DNA of 62,903 bases from Klebsiella pneumoniae (GCA_945861065.1 CAMASI010000014.1:1-62903); one strand, 5' to 3'; numbered from the stretch's first letter, positions 28,101-36,471 are shown. The notes: a model not told the origin generated them from the sequence alone. Numbers and translations are program-made.

Positions 28101-28429
28101 CGCCCGGAGCCACCGAAATCGAAAATGGAATCGACGACGATTGCGATCTCGGCGTAGACGAGGACCTCGACGACGTGGACCAAGACGGCTGGACGCCCGC
28201 CGCCGGAGATTGTGACGATACCAACGGGTGGAAGAACCCCGAGCGGGACGAGTCCTGCGATGGCTTCGACAACAACTGCGACGGGATCACCGACGAAGGC
28301 TGTGTCCCCGTCGACGAGTTCGCCGAGGGCGGCGCGGGGTCGGGTTGTGCCTGCGATCAGACCGGATCGACCGGCTGGTCTGGCGTTCTCATGTTTGCGG
28401 GTCTGCTGAGCCGCAGGAGGCGTTCGTGA
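25100..28429 (+). CDS. Thrombospondin type-3 / MopE repeat surface protein with MYXO-CTERM
   Basis: 1109 aa from ATG at 25100, seven bases after GGAGA. Signal peptide MLLTLLWPSLASA. Residues about 60-225 form a pre-peptidase-C-like beta domain with Cys pairs. Residues about 275-730 are thrombospondin type-3 calcium repeats (DxDGxGDxCDxCP). Residues about 733-1066 are MopE-like repeats (DCDD, PGAxE, DGxDxDCD). The last 35 residues are a textbook MYXO-CTERM: GCAC, spacer, hydrophobic stretch, RRRR. That tail marks it for processing by a myxosortase-type enzyme and for surface attachment. It is probably a rigid calcium-dependent stalk. GTGA joins it to the next gene. Confidence 0.9.
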   Translation: MLLTLLWPSLASAACPEAVVAKLLCGESASAYLDPGPWAGAAPNPATPGLPAPCPNGFDEFDSDLGATCNYTNTNLFGIEFCQNPFTACTGDHYSCGTISDLPMEGPEHIYEFECPATGVVTVTLNGLECDLDLYILDDSCDPETGCVEGKNGAKLLAETIAFDCVLGDTMFLVVEGYGHSWRGWESYDDTLGWCDSNLASPLGDYTITVEVGGACNAAEVCDNGLDDDGDGDIDCDDADCFGTDECCNQDGDGFINEDCGGTDCQPEDFNPNDFDADGVPNFCDECPNDADPDQSDVDIDGEGDVCDVCPDVADPLQVDGDGDGFGDLCDVCPSVSDVFQNDNDGDDVGDACDACPTDFDPLQPDGDGDGVGDVCDVCPTILDPLQADADIDGVGDSCDLCQTISNPDQADTDEDGDGDACDNCESVANPTQADIDADTVGDACDNCPLAKNASQTDSDSDAVGDACDDCTLIPDPDQVDGDADGAGDLCDLCPLISDPTQDDSDLDGRGDACDSCPSVADDGADSDGDNDGDACDNCPLAADPTQVDSDIDGLGNVCDACPTLADDGADSDGDGAGDACDNCPSAADPTQADSDGDAIGNACDVCVFVKDPAQVDGDTDGYGDVCDLCVLIADDQADDDVDGAGDACDTCPLVFDPLQRDGDSDTVGDLCDNCDGFSDLIDDDGDGLPDGCDDCLGDPLDSDADGTADVCDPCPLEANEADADGDFVFSCDDCDDNNALLSPADNDADGVSGCDGDCDDTNPGTSPAALELPDGRDQDCDGRVDEDTIWSDDDGDGWSEAGGDCDDADASRYPSALELCDGIDTDCDGALDNGTECADDDADGFTELYGDCHDGAADVNPSATEELGNGIDDDCDGIVDAGSTDADGDGFAPEGGDCDDEDPTQYPGAPELPDGADQDCDDVVDEGTTAGDDDLDSFSEEEGDCNDEDPRIYPGAPESADGIDEDCDQIIDNGSLDVDDDGDGLSEDDGDCDDTNRNVSPGATEIENGIDDDCDLGVDEDLDDVDQDGWTPAAGDCDDTNGWKNPERDESCDGFDNNCDGITDEGCVPVDEFAEGGAGSGCACDQTGSTGWSGVLMFAGLLSRRRRS

Positions 28430-29187
28430 TTGTACTGATTTCGCTGGCATGCACCCCAGAACCGGCGAAAAGCCCCGGTCCTCTCCCCACGGAGGGAGGT
28501 GAATGCACCGCCAAGGACGCCGTCGTTCGATTCAACACCCAAGACGACGTGGGCCTCGAAGCGGACCTACAACCCGCCGCCTCCGGAAACCGCGGCGCCG
28601 TCATCCTGTTGCATATGATTCCGCCGGACAACGACCGAACGGGTTGGAAGAAATCCGTTCGCAATTCACTCAATGACCTCGACCTGACCGTGCTCAATGT
28701 AGACCGCCGCGGCGCGGGCGGTTCTGGTGGTGACCCGCTGGAGTCCTACGAAGGCGTCGGGGGGCGACGCGACGCGGAGGCTGCGGTCAGCTTTCTGCTG
28801 TCAGGGGCCGGCACATGCGGCGTGGACCCAACGGCAATCGCGATTGTTGGCGCAAGCAACGGAAGCACCAGCGCGCTCGACTATGCGGTCGCGCACGAGG
28901 CCGACCTGCCAGACCTCGCGGCACTCGCCTTCTTGAGCCCCGGGACGTACACGGAAAACCAATTCGGTATCGACGACGAACGAGCCGTGCTCGACCCCCT
29001 CCGAATATTGTGGCTGTTTCCAACCACTGAAGATTTCAGCTTGGAATTCGAAGTGGACGGGCCCGCGACGTGGTCCTTTATCGAACGCGGCACCCAACAC
29101 GGAACGGGGATGTTCGACGGCGATACGTTGGAAGACGACACCGTCGCCGATTTGCGGGATTTTCTGGCCGAAACGGTCGCGCCGTAA
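28426..29187 (+). CDS. Alpha/beta-hydrolase-fold lipoprotein
   Basis: 253 aa from GTG at 28426, with AGGAGG 6 bases upstream and GTGA shared with the preceding stop. Lipobox ISLAC (Cys9). The hydrolase fold shows LLHMIPP (oxyanion strand region), nucleophile GASNG (Ser about 145) and a C-terminal His in RGTQHG (about residue 223). An acid in TTED precedes the His. The substrate is unknown; an exported esterase or peptidase-like enzyme is likely. It follows the TSP3 protein in the export operon. Confidence 0.82.
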   Translation: MIVLISLACTPEPAKSPGPLPTEGGECTAKDAVVRFNTQDDVGLEADLQPAASGNRGAVILLHMIPPDNDRTGWKKSVRNSLNDLDLTVLNVDRRGAGGSGGDPLESYEGVGGRRDAEAAVSFLLSGAGTCGVDPTAIAIVGASNGSTSALDYAVAHEADLPDLAALAFLSPGTYTENQFGIDDERAVLDPLRILWLFPTTEDFSLEFEVDGPATWSFIERGTQHGTGMFDGDTLEDDTVADLRDFLAETVAP

Positions 29188-29193
29188 CGAATC

Positions 29194-29898
29194 ATGACTA
29201 GCGCCCTTCTGCTCGCGGCCTGCTCAAAAACAGGACCCGCGCCGTCCTGCGAGGCGGACGCCTTGTCCACCTGCCTCCTCCCTACGTTGGCCGAAGATTG
29301 GTATATCGACCAGAGCCTGAAATACTTCGACACCCTCGATTCCTCCGCGGACCCCGATAGCGAGCCGCACTACGCCGACCTCGCCGCCCGTTGGGAGTGG
29401 CCACCGTGGCTCCTACTCACCGGCTACGGTCGGGAGCAGATCCTCGAAGTCGACGCGCTGGTCCTCGTGTTGATTCCCGACACGACGGTCCCCGTTCGCG
29501 ACTGCCGGGCCTTCGACGTACAGCCCTTCGGTCGATGTCGCGTGTCGTTCGACTACACGGGCAAAACTTGCCCTATCTTCGAGGAATTCACCTTCAACGA
29601 TGCGGGAGAGGTGACCTTCGTCGAAGCGTGGTCTGATCTGCCTGGCCTAGGCCCCACCGACGACGTGCTGGACGTGTGGGCAGAGGGGCCTGAAGTACCC
29701 CGACTCTCCACCCGGATTCCCGGGCTTGGGGGGCCCGAGGGACGCATCGATCCGCTCAGCAAAGCGATGTCCGACGCGGCCGCAACCGACGCCGACGTGG
29801 CCGATTTTGTCGCCCGGACCCAGGATTTCTGGGGCTTGTGGTCCGAGGCTTACGCCGCCGCGGGAGACGACCTGTTCGAACGCGGCTGTGGTTGGTAG
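29194..29898 (+). CDS. Hypothetical lipoprotein, last gene of export operon
   Basis: 234 aa. Signal MTSALLLAAC (Cys10). The mature region has several Cys and a central beta-rich part. The C-terminal helix ends in a Cys two residues before the end. No domain recognised. It starts 6 bases after the hydrolase stop without a clear ribosome site, so translation may depend on coupling. The operon beginning at 21070 ends here, 56 bases before the convergent rlmE. Confidence 0.68.
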   Translation: MTSALLLAACSKTGPAPSCEADALSTCLLPTLAEDWYIDQSLKYFDTLDSSADPDSEPHYADLAARWEWPPWLLLTGYGREQILEVDALVLVLIPDTTVPVRDCRAFDVQPFGRCRVSFDYTGKTCPIFEEFTFNDAGEVTFVEAWSDLPGLGPTDDVLDVWAEGPEVPRLSTRIPGLGGPEGRIDPLSKAMSDAAATDADVADFVARTQDFWGLWSEAYAAAGDDLFERGCGW

Positions 29899-29954
29899 GG
29901 CGGCCCAGCGTTTCCGGGAATGCTGTGGGTCCGCCCCTCTTAGGGCTGCGGAAT

Positions 29955-30548
29955 TCAGCCTCGCAGCCCCGTCGCGACCACAAAGAACTCCCGACTCACC
30001 GACCGCACGGCATCCGGCCGAACGCGTTTGACGTCTGCAAAGCACCCACGAACGGCCTGGAAGAAAGCGGGGGCATCACCGCCATCAAAAACCTTGCAAA
30101 CAAAACAGCTCCCGGGTCGGCCGATCGATTTGGCAATGTCCAACGCCCGCGTTGCCAACTCGATCTGTGACCAATGGTCCGCATCTCGAACGCCACTGGT
30201 CAGTGGCGCCATATCCGACAGAACCACATCGGCGGGACCGCCCAGCGCAGCGCGAAGCACGTCCTCCGTCACCGTCAGCACGCTCTCTTCCACAAAATGA
30301 AAGCCCGACGCCGAAGGTTGAACAATGTCCACGCCCACCACCCGTCCCGATGGGCCCAACACCGTCAGCGCAAACTGCGCCCAACTCCCCGGACTGCAGC
30401 CGAGGTCCAACACACGCTGCCCCGGCCGTAAAAGGCGGTAGCGACTGTGAATTTCCTCCAGCTTGAAGACACTTCGCGCGGCGAATCCTGCGGCCTTCGC
30501 TTCTCGTGTGAAATGGTCGGGTTTCTTGTAGGGGTGGCGTTCCGCCAT
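29955..30548 (-). CDS. rlmE: 23S rRNA 2'-O-ribose U2552 methyltransferase RlmE
   Basis: 197 aa, the usual length. The ATG at 30548 overlaps the engB stop by one base (TGATG). It is a SAM-dependent Rossmann methyltransferase: VLDLGCSPGSW is motif I. The K-D-K-E catalytic tetrad is visible: Lys in SVFKLEE, Asp in LSDMAP, Lys in VCKVFDG and Glu in SREFFVV. RlmE modifies the ribosomal A-loop late in 50S assembly. Pairing with engB, a 50S assembly GTPase, makes a small ribosome-biogenesis operon. Confidence 0.92.
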   Translation of the reverse strand: MAERHPYKKPDHFTREAKAAGFAARSVFKLEEIHSRYRLLRPGQRVLDLGCSPGSWAQFALTVLGPSGRVVGVDIVQPSASGFHFVEESVLTVTEDVLRAALGGPADVVLSDMAPLTSGVRDADHWSQIELATRALDIAKSIGRPGSCFVCKVFDGGDAPAFFQAVRGCFADVKRVRPDAVRSVSREFFVVATGLRG

Positions 30549-31213
30549 CAACCCGCGCCTTCGAGCACATCCCACAACTTGTCCAGCCCCTCCCCCGTCT
30601 CGGCGCTGACGGCGATTGGTTCGTCAGGTCCCAACTCCAACGCTTTCCGAATGTCCGCCAGCCGGCGCGCACGCTGAGCGCGGGGAACGCCATCAATTTT
30701 CGTGGCGACGACACACATTGGGATGTCGTACTGCCCCAGGCTGTCCCGAAGCATACGATCCGCTGGTTGTGGCTCGATGCGACTGTCCACGAGGTGGATC
30801 ACGAGCCCAAGCTCCTCCCGGTCGAAAACATAGCCTTCGACCATCTTTTTCCATGACGCTCGGTCATCATGGCTTGCTTTGGCGTAGCCGTAGCCTGGGA
30901 GATCCACGAGGCAGAACGCCTTCCCCACCCGGAACAGGTTGACGGCCCGCGTGCGACCGGGCGTTTTTGACACCCGTGCGAGCTTACGATTGCGCATGAG
31001 ACGGTTGATCAGCGACGACTTCCCAACGTTGCTTCGACCCGCGAGCGCGATCTCAGGCAGGCCTGTAGGCGGCACTTCGGTCGGGAAGGACCCAAGAAAT
31101 TCGGCTGGGAGGTCACGAGGTCGCGGCACGCACCCGATGTACGACGGCGATGCCCGTGACGCCAGCCCGACAAGGTTGGCGCCGGGAGAGGATAGGGGGC
31201 GCCGTGCAGCCAT
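30548..31213 (-). CDS. engB: Ribosome biogenesis GTPase EngB/YsxC
   Basis: 221 aa from ATG at 31213; a GTG at 31129 would give 193 aa, closer to the family length, so the first 28 residues are uncertain. GTPase motifs: G1 AGRSNVGKSS, G2 KTPGRT, G3 DLPGYG, G4 ATKID and G5 VSAETG. It assists 50S subunit assembly in the cytoplasm. The start overlaps by 10 bases the divergent metallophosphoesterase start, and the stop overlaps rlmE. Confidence 0.92.
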   Translation of the reverse strand: MAARRPLSSPGANLVGLASRASPSYIGCVPRPRDLPAEFLGSFPTEVPPTGLPEIALAGRSNVGKSSLINRLMRNRKLARVSKTPGRTRAVNLFRVGKAFCLVDLPGYGYAKASHDDRASWKKMVEGYVFDREELGLVIHLVDSRIEPQPADRMLRDSLGQYDIPMCVVATKIDGVPRAQRARRLADIRKALELGPDEPIAVSAETGEGLDKLWDVLEGAG

Positions 31214-32292
31214 CACCTTACGCCGGCTGGAATGACCGCGCGCCGCGGGTGCTGACGCTCCCTCGCGACACACGCATCTGGTTTGTCAGCGACATGCACC
31301 TGGGAGACGGCACCCCGTCCGACGCGTTTTTTGGCAAGGATGGCCCATTCGTCGCGCTTGCCGAGCGTGTGCTCCGCGAGGGGGCCCATCTGTGCATCGT
31401 GGGCGACGCGATCGATTTCCACCAAGGGTGGACGTTGGCCCGCATCCTCAGCGCCCATCCCGCACTCTTCCGTTCGTTGTCCGACCTCGCGGCCGTGGAC
31501 CGCCTGATCTATGTGATTGGGAACCATGACTACGAAATCGGTGTGTACGAAGCGCTGCTTCGGTTCGCAGTCTGTGACGAACTGCGCGTCGGGGACGACA
31601 TTCTCGTGGTCCACGGCTGGCAGTTTGACCCGGTGCTCCGGAGCAAGGTCGGCGTCACCCACGGATGGAACACGACAATCCACCATTTGGTCGAGCGTTG
31701 GCTCGGCACGTGGATCCGAATCCCCCTCGGAGAGTTCTACACAAGAACGAACCGCTTCTCTTTTTGGATGGGCCACAAAATTTGGTGGACCCGGCGCGCA
31801 TTCGCCCATGTGTTCGGCCGTGACACCGATCAGATCGACGCCGACATCAACTACTGGACCTGGGGCAACGCCGGCGACTCGATGGGGATGTTCCGGCCGG
31901 TACGCGACTCGCTGCGCGAAGGGCCGTGGTCCGCCATCGTCTGCGGCCACAGCCACGTACCCGGGCTCGTTCCCATCGACGGGCGCACGTACGTAAATAC
32001 GGGAACTTGGACGTTTGCGTCTACACATTACGCGGTTTGGGACGGTTCGGCTTTCATCGTGGCGGACTGGCGTACGGGTCGTCGCTATGGCGCCGAGATG
32101 TACGAACGCATGCTGGACGGCAGTTTGTACGAACGCGATTTTCCCCGGTGGTGGGCCGAAAACTACATGGGGTTGTGGCGGTTTCGCGAGGGCGAGGAGC
32201 GGCGCGGAACACCCCGTGCCTGGGAACTGCTCGTTCGCGATGCCCAACGGCCTTCGGGGATGGATGGACGCGGGCCGCGCGACCCGCGTTAG
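31204..32292 (+). CDS. Metallophosphoesterase, UDP-2,3-diacylglucosamine-hydrolase-like
   Basis: 362 aa from GTG at 31204, six bases after ATAGGGGG. Calcineurin-like motifs in order: SDMHLGDG, GDAIDFH, GNHDYE, VVHGW and CGHSHVPG, a full dinuclear metal site. Length and the HGWQFDP region resemble LpxH/YbbF-type enzymes that cleave UDP-diacylglucosamine in lipid A synthesis, but the assignment is not certain. lon follows 11 bases later. Confidence 0.8.
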   Translation: MQPSPYAGWNDRAPRVLTLPRDTRIWFVSDMHLGDGTPSDAFFGKDGPFVALAERVLREGAHLCIVGDAIDFHQGWTLARILSAHPALFRSLSDLAAVDRLIYVIGNHDYEIGVYEALLRFAVCDELRVGDDILVVHGWQFDPVLRSKVGVTHGWNTTIHHLVERWLGTWIRIPLGEFYTRTNRFSFWMGHKIWWTRRAFAHVFGRDTDQIDADINYWTWGNAGDSMGMFRPVRDSLREGPWSAIVCGHSHVPGLVPIDGRTYVNTGTWTFASTHYAVWDGSAFIVADWRTGRRYGAEMYERMLDGSLYERDFPRWWAENYMGLWRFREGEERRGTPRAWELLVRDAQRPSGMDGRGPRDPR

Positions 32293-32303
32293 TCGCGCCG
32301 ACC

Positions 32304-34610
32304 ATGTCTGACTACAGCCTTGCCCTGCCCCTAAGGGGCATCGTCATCCTCCCAGGTGCCTTCCGTGCGGTGGCCGTGGGTCGTCCCACAACTGTGGCGA
32401 CCGTGGAGCATGCCGTTGAAGAGGACACCCCGCTCGTCCTGGTGACACAACTAGATGCCGACATCGAGGACCCACTCGCCGCCGACCTGGCCACGGTCGG
32501 CACAATCGCGCGCGTGTTGCGCTCGGTGCGTCTGCCTGACGGAACCCTGCGCTTGTTGGTCGAGGCCGGTCCACGCTGCATCGTGTCTGGCAAAGCGACG
32601 GAGCGCGACGGCCTGCTTGCAGTTCCCGTCGCGAAGCTCAAGACGGTCACCAAAGACAAAGCGCGCGTGGGCGCAACCGCCAAAGAAATCCATCGGCTGC
32701 TCGACGAATGGATGAACGCGCAGAACATGACGCCCACCGACCGCGAGGCCGTCGTCGAGGGACCCAACCAGCCCGAGCGTCTCGGCGATCAAGCAGCGAG
32801 CATGCTGGAGCTGCCCGCAAGCGAGGCATTGCCCATCCTATGCGCGACGACGCTCGACGAACGACTCTCGCTGGTCCTCGACCGAATTGTGCTCGCGCTG
32901 GCGACAATCAAACTCCAGGCCGAGGTGCAGGTAAAACTGCAAGCGGCCATGGACGACAATCAAAAAGAATATCAGCTTCGTGAACAACTCAAGGCAATTC
33001 GACTCGAACTCGGCGAAGCCGTGGGTCCGGAGGCAGACGCAGACGCCTTCAAGACAAAAATCGAGGCCCTCGGCATGCCCGTCGCCGCGAGGGACGAAGC
33101 CCTCCGCGAAGTCGAGCGTATGCGTCGAATGCACGGAGATTCCGCAGAATATACAATCGTCAGAACCTGGCTCGAAACCGTATGCGACATTCCTTGGTCG
33201 GTGGCAACCGAGGATACGCCGGATATCGCACGCGCCGCCGCGGTCCTGGAAGAGGACCACCACGGACTCGACAAGGTCAAGGAGCGCATGCTCGAGTACC
33301 TCGCCGTCAGGCAGCTCAAACCCGACGGAAAAGGTCCAATCTTGTGCCTGGTGGGCCCCCCTGGCGTCGGAAAGACCTCGTTGGGAATGTCCCTCGCTCG
33401 CGCACTCGGACGGAAATTCGGGCGCATCGCCCTCGGTGGCATCCGAGACGAAACGGAAGTCCGCGGTCACCGCCGCACCTATGTAGGCGCGCTTCCCGGC
33501 AGAATCGTCCGCGCCCTCATCCGCGCAGGAACCAGGAACCCGGTGCTTGTGCTCGACGAAATCGACAAGGTTGGAAATGATTTCCGCGGAGACCCGTCGT
33601 CGGCCTTGCTTGAAGTTCTCGACCCAGAGCAAAATCACGCCTTCGTCGACCATTATGTGGACCTGGACGTCGACTTGTCGCAGGTGTTGTTCGTCGCCAC
33701 TGCGAATCTCATCGACACGGTGCCGGATGCACTGTGCGACCGTCTCGAAATTATCGAGATCCCCGGCTACACCGAAGAGGAGAAACTGGAAATTGCCAGA
33801 CGCTTCCTGTTGCCAAAACTAGGGATCGAACACGGACTCGGTTCGGATCGCATCGAGATTAAACAAGATGCCGTGCAGCGTGTCATTCGCGACTACACGC
33901 GAGAGGCGGGCGTACGCGACCTGCAGCGTCAGCTCGCCCGTGTCCATCGGAAAGCCGCCCGTCAGGTCGTGGAAGGTCGCACCAAGAAAATTCGCGTACT
34001 CGACAGCGCAATTCCCCGCTGGCTGGGGCCTCGCAAGTACGTGCCAGAAACGCTGGAACGGGTAGACCAACCGGGTGTCGCCGTCGGCTTGGCATGGACC
34101 GCTGCCGGGGGCGATATCCTGTTTATTGAAGCCACTCGGATGCCAGGAAAACCCGGGCTAAAACAAACCGGCTCACTGGGCGACGTGATGAAAGAGTCCG
34201 CCGAGGCGGCATTGTCGTGGTTGCGAACCCGAGCCGCCGATTACGGTCTCGACAACAGCATATTTGACGCCGAGTTCCACGTGCACGTCCCTGCGGGCGC
34301 CATTCCAAAAGACGGGCCGAGCGCCGGCGTGACGATGGCCACCGCGTTGGCGAGTGTGTGCACCGGACGAAAGGCCAAACCCGGTGTTGCCATGACCGGA
34401 GAGATTACGCTGCGCGGACGCGTACTTCCCGTAGGCGGAATCAAAGAAAAGGTATTGGCCGCGCGGCGAGCGGGCGTCCACACGGTCGTGCTTCCGGCAC
34501 GCAACAAAGACGATGCCGAGGAGATTCCGGCGGATGCCCGCAAAGCGCTCACCTTGCATTACGTCGAGACCGTCGCCGAATTATTGAATCTGGTGCTCGA
34601 GCCGGCGTGA
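32304..34610 (+). CDS. lon: ATP-dependent Lon protease
   Basis: 768 aa from ATG at 32304; a longer in-frame extension lies inside the previous gene and is rejected. N-terminal LON substrate domain (residues 1 to about 190), helical linker, and AAA+ domain with Walker A GPPGVGKTS at 351-359 and Walker B VLVLDEIDK. The C-terminal protease domain carries Ser673 (DGPSAGV) and the partner Lys in GGIKEK. Length fits bacterial Lon. It degrades misfolded and regulatory proteins. The 260 bases after the stop hold two repeats and a palindrome. Confidence 0.96.
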   Translation: MSDYSLALPLRGIVILPGAFRAVAVGRPTTVATVEHAVEEDTPLVLVTQLDADIEDPLAADLATVGTIARVLRSVRLPDGTLRLLVEAGPRCIVSGKATERDGLLAVPVAKLKTVTKDKARVGATAKEIHRLLDEWMNAQNMTPTDREAVVEGPNQPERLGDQAASMLELPASEALPILCATTLDERLSLVLDRIVLALATIKLQAEVQVKLQAAMDDNQKEYQLREQLKAIRLELGEAVGPEADADAFKTKIEALGMPVAARDEALREVERMRRMHGDSAEYTIVRTWLETVCDIPWSVATEDTPDIARAAAVLEEDHHGLDKVKERMLEYLAVRQLKPDGKGPILCLVGPPGVGKTSLGMSLARALGRKFGRIALGGIRDETEVRGHRRTYVGALPGRIVRALIRAGTRNPVLVLDEIDKVGNDFRGDPSSALLEVLDPEQNHAFVDHYVDLDVDLSQVLFVATANLIDTVPDALCDRLEIIEIPGYTEEEKLEIARRFLLPKLGIEHGLGSDRIEIKQDAVQRVIRDYTREAGVRDLQRQLARVHRKAARQVVEGRTKKIRVLDSAIPRWLGPRKYVPETLERVDQPGVAVGLAWTAAGGDILFIEATRMPGKPGLKQTGSLGDVMKESAEAALSWLRTRAADYGLDNSIFDAEFHVHVPAGAIPKDGPSAGVTMATALASVCTGRKAKPGVAMTGEITLRGRVLPVGGIKEKVLAARRAGVHTVVLPARNKDDAEEIPADARKALTLHYVETVAELLNLVLEPA

Positions 34611-34660
34611 CAGCGACTCGCCTAGGGACCCGCTCAAGAACAAAGGCTCCAGTTGCGCGC

Positions 34661-34718
34661 GCGGACGCTCCCGCCGGGCGAGGAACGGGGTGCAGCCTGA
34701 CCGATTGTACCCGGCGTA
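34661..34718 (+). repeat. Dispersed 58-bp intergenic repeat, copy A
   Basis: Aligns without gaps to 54263-54320 at about four of five positions. Shared cores are CCCGCCGGGC, GGAACGGGG and CCTGACCGA. Both copies lie in non-coding sequence in the same orientation. No ORF is supported. Confidence 0.7.
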
Positions 34719-34788
34719 CCCCGCGTCTGAAGATCCTACACATCTCCGGGAGGCGCCGGACGCAGGGTCCGCGCGCCCGCTGGACGGT

Positions 34789-34815
34789 CTCTCTGCGCTC
34801 TCTGCGCTCTCTGCG
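34789..34815. repeat. Three tandem 9-bp repeats
   Basis: CTCTCTGCG occurs three times without a break between lon and the arylsulfotransferase-like gene. No function is apparent. Confidence 0.9.
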
Positions 34816-34843
34816 CGATCCAGCTTGTCGAGGTCGTTGACGA

Positions 34844-34875
34844 CCTAGCAGCCTGATGATCATCAGGCTGCTAGG
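34844..34875. terminator. Perfect 32-bp palindrome at gene end
   Basis: A perfect inverted repeat centred at 34859/34860, beginning CCTAGCAGCCTGATGA. It contains the TAG stop (34873-34871) of the minus-strand gene and lies 234 bases after lon. Transcribed either way it would form a long stem, so it may terminate both genes, though there is no T run. Binding by a dimeric protein is an alternative. Confidence 0.65.
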
Positions 34876-36469
34876 GGCCGACATGCTCTACTCGCGCCGA
34901 GCGAACCGTAAACCACCCGTTCGGGTTGTCGGACACGTCCGAGGTCAGCATGAGCTCGAACACCGGTGTTCCGGTCACCGGATCAAACTCGCTCACCCTT
35001 GCACAGCTGTCGCCCAAACCCGCGTCTGTGTGGTCCTCGCCGTCTAACGATTTGCCGAAGGCACAGCTCGACAGCACGTTCCCATTAGGCAGGGTGTCCA
35101 CATCGCCGCCGGCCGCACAAAACACCTCACCCTCGGAAGTCTGCACGAACTCCCAGTCCTGGCTCACGTTATTGCCGTCAACGCGATATTGTACCGCGCG
35201 CGAATAAGGCAGGCCCGACGGAACGTCCGGCGGCGATACCCGCACATTCCCGTTGTCGAAGAGCGTCAGCGTGCCATCTTCATTGAGCGTTGCCGCGTGC
35301 TGATGGTAAAACCAATCGACTGAACCGTCTGCAACCAACCGAAGCGCCTCAAACTCTGGCGACCAGTTTTCGGGGTTGCCCAGCACCCAGCTCACTGTGG
35401 AAGTATCGCGGTCGTACAGCGCCACGGCATCTTGTTGCCGCGCCGATAAAAGATAGGCGTTCTCAGATTCCACCCACTGGGCGGAATTGCCATGCACCCA
35501 ATCATAGGCCGTCGGGTAGGCTTCTCCGGTATTCAGCGAATCCCAACCGATTCGCGACGGATCAAATACGTCAGCGAACGAAAGGCGTTCCAATACCGTT
35601 CCGCTCGAATCAAATCGAATCAGAACGGACACGTCTACGTCGGCATCTTCAAGATTCCCAAAATCCTGGTACTCAACCGGAAATGACGCAAACTCCAACT
35701 TTTCATGATCGAGTACAAGATAGGTTCCATCCGATAACTTGCTCACTTCGTGATGGAATAATATCGTATCCGGAACGACCGACCCCACACCGTCGTCATT
35801 GTCCTCCCACGTGAACTGGTTGATTGGCTGGCAAGCCCAGTCCATTTCCGTGATTCCAGCACCGTCGAGATAAAGAATATTTCCCTCTTGCGTGATCTCG
35901 AAATCGTCGAACTGGGTCTCGCCCTCATACAACCAGTGCACCAGACCTTCTTCGTCGAACGCGACCAAGTAATGCCAACCAGGATTAAACAGCGTACCGA
36001 CGGGGAGCACCGTCAACCCAGGGCTCATCTTTCCTGCATCCGCCACCGGCACGTCCACATTCGGCCACTGGTCGGAGGGCAACGATTCGGGCGTCCAATC
36101 CACCTCGCGCGTCGTAGTCTCCCCGGTAAGTTCCACGATTTCGACCGAAAACGTCGTCGCGACCCCGGGGACGAAGTCAAAAAGGGCGACGGCATGCGTC
36201 AGCGCCTCGGGGGAGGACGCCGTGTGGGTTCCGTCCGACACGGTCACGGAGACGGGTCGCGCGGCGGTCAGCGACACGATCGGAACCAGAGGGCACTTCT
36301 CTGCCGTCGTGACCGTCGGACCGTAGGTCAACAGGTCAGTATCGGCATCGGTGTCGGTATCGCTGTCGGTATCCGTGTCTGCGTCCGCGTCTAAGCCAGG
36401 CGACGTGTCGGTCGCCCCGCCCTTATCGCCACATCCGACCGCAAAGAAAACTCCCCAGAATTTCGACAC
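34871..36469 (-). CDS. Arylsulfotransferase-family lipoprotein with Asp-rich tether
   Basis: 532 aa from GTG at 36469, seven bases after GGAGG; a 95-codon upstream extension is rejected. Lipid Cys13 (FFAVGC), then an Asp/Thr/Ser alternating tether at about residues 26-46. A propeller-like domain of the arylsulfotransferase (ASST) type follows: PNVDVPVADAG, GWHYLVAFDEEG, ILFHHEVSKLSDGTYLV, HGNSAQW and WFYHQHAATLNEDGTL. The conserved His residues suggest an active sulfuryl transferase, but the donor and acceptor are unknown. Anchored and tethered, it should act at the cell surface. The gene ends inside a 32-bp palindrome, and a second palindrome covers its ribosome site. Confidence 0.82.
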   Translation of the reverse strand: MSKFWGVFFAVGCGDKGGATDTSPGLDADADTDTDSDTDTDADTDLLTYGPTVTTAEKCPLVPIVSLTAARPVSVTVSDGTHTASSPEALTHAVALFDFVPGVATTFSVEIVELTGETTTREVDWTPESLPSDQWPNVDVPVADAGKMSPGLTVLPVGTLFNPGWHYLVAFDEEGLVHWLYEGETQFDDFEITQEGNILYLDGAGITEMDWACQPINQFTWEDNDDGVGSVVPDTILFHHEVSKLSDGTYLVLDHEKLEFASFPVEYQDFGNLEDADVDVSVLIRFDSSGTVLERLSFADVFDPSRIGWDSLNTGEAYPTAYDWVHGNSAQWVESENAYLLSARQQDAVALYDRDTSTVSWVLGNPENWSPEFEALRLVADGSVDWFYHQHAATLNEDGTLTLFDNGNVRVSPPDVPSGLPYSRAVQYRVDGNNVSQDWEFVQTSEGEVFCAAGGDVDTLPNGNVLSSCAFGKSLDGEDHTDAGLGDSCARVSEFDPVTGTPVFELMLTSDVSDNPNGWFTVRSARVEHVGP

Positions 36470-36471
36470 TC

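Noticed and set aside
31926-32303. 126-codon N-terminal extension of Lon
   Set aside because: Lies inside the metallophosphoesterase gene; Lon homologues start at the ATG at 32304.
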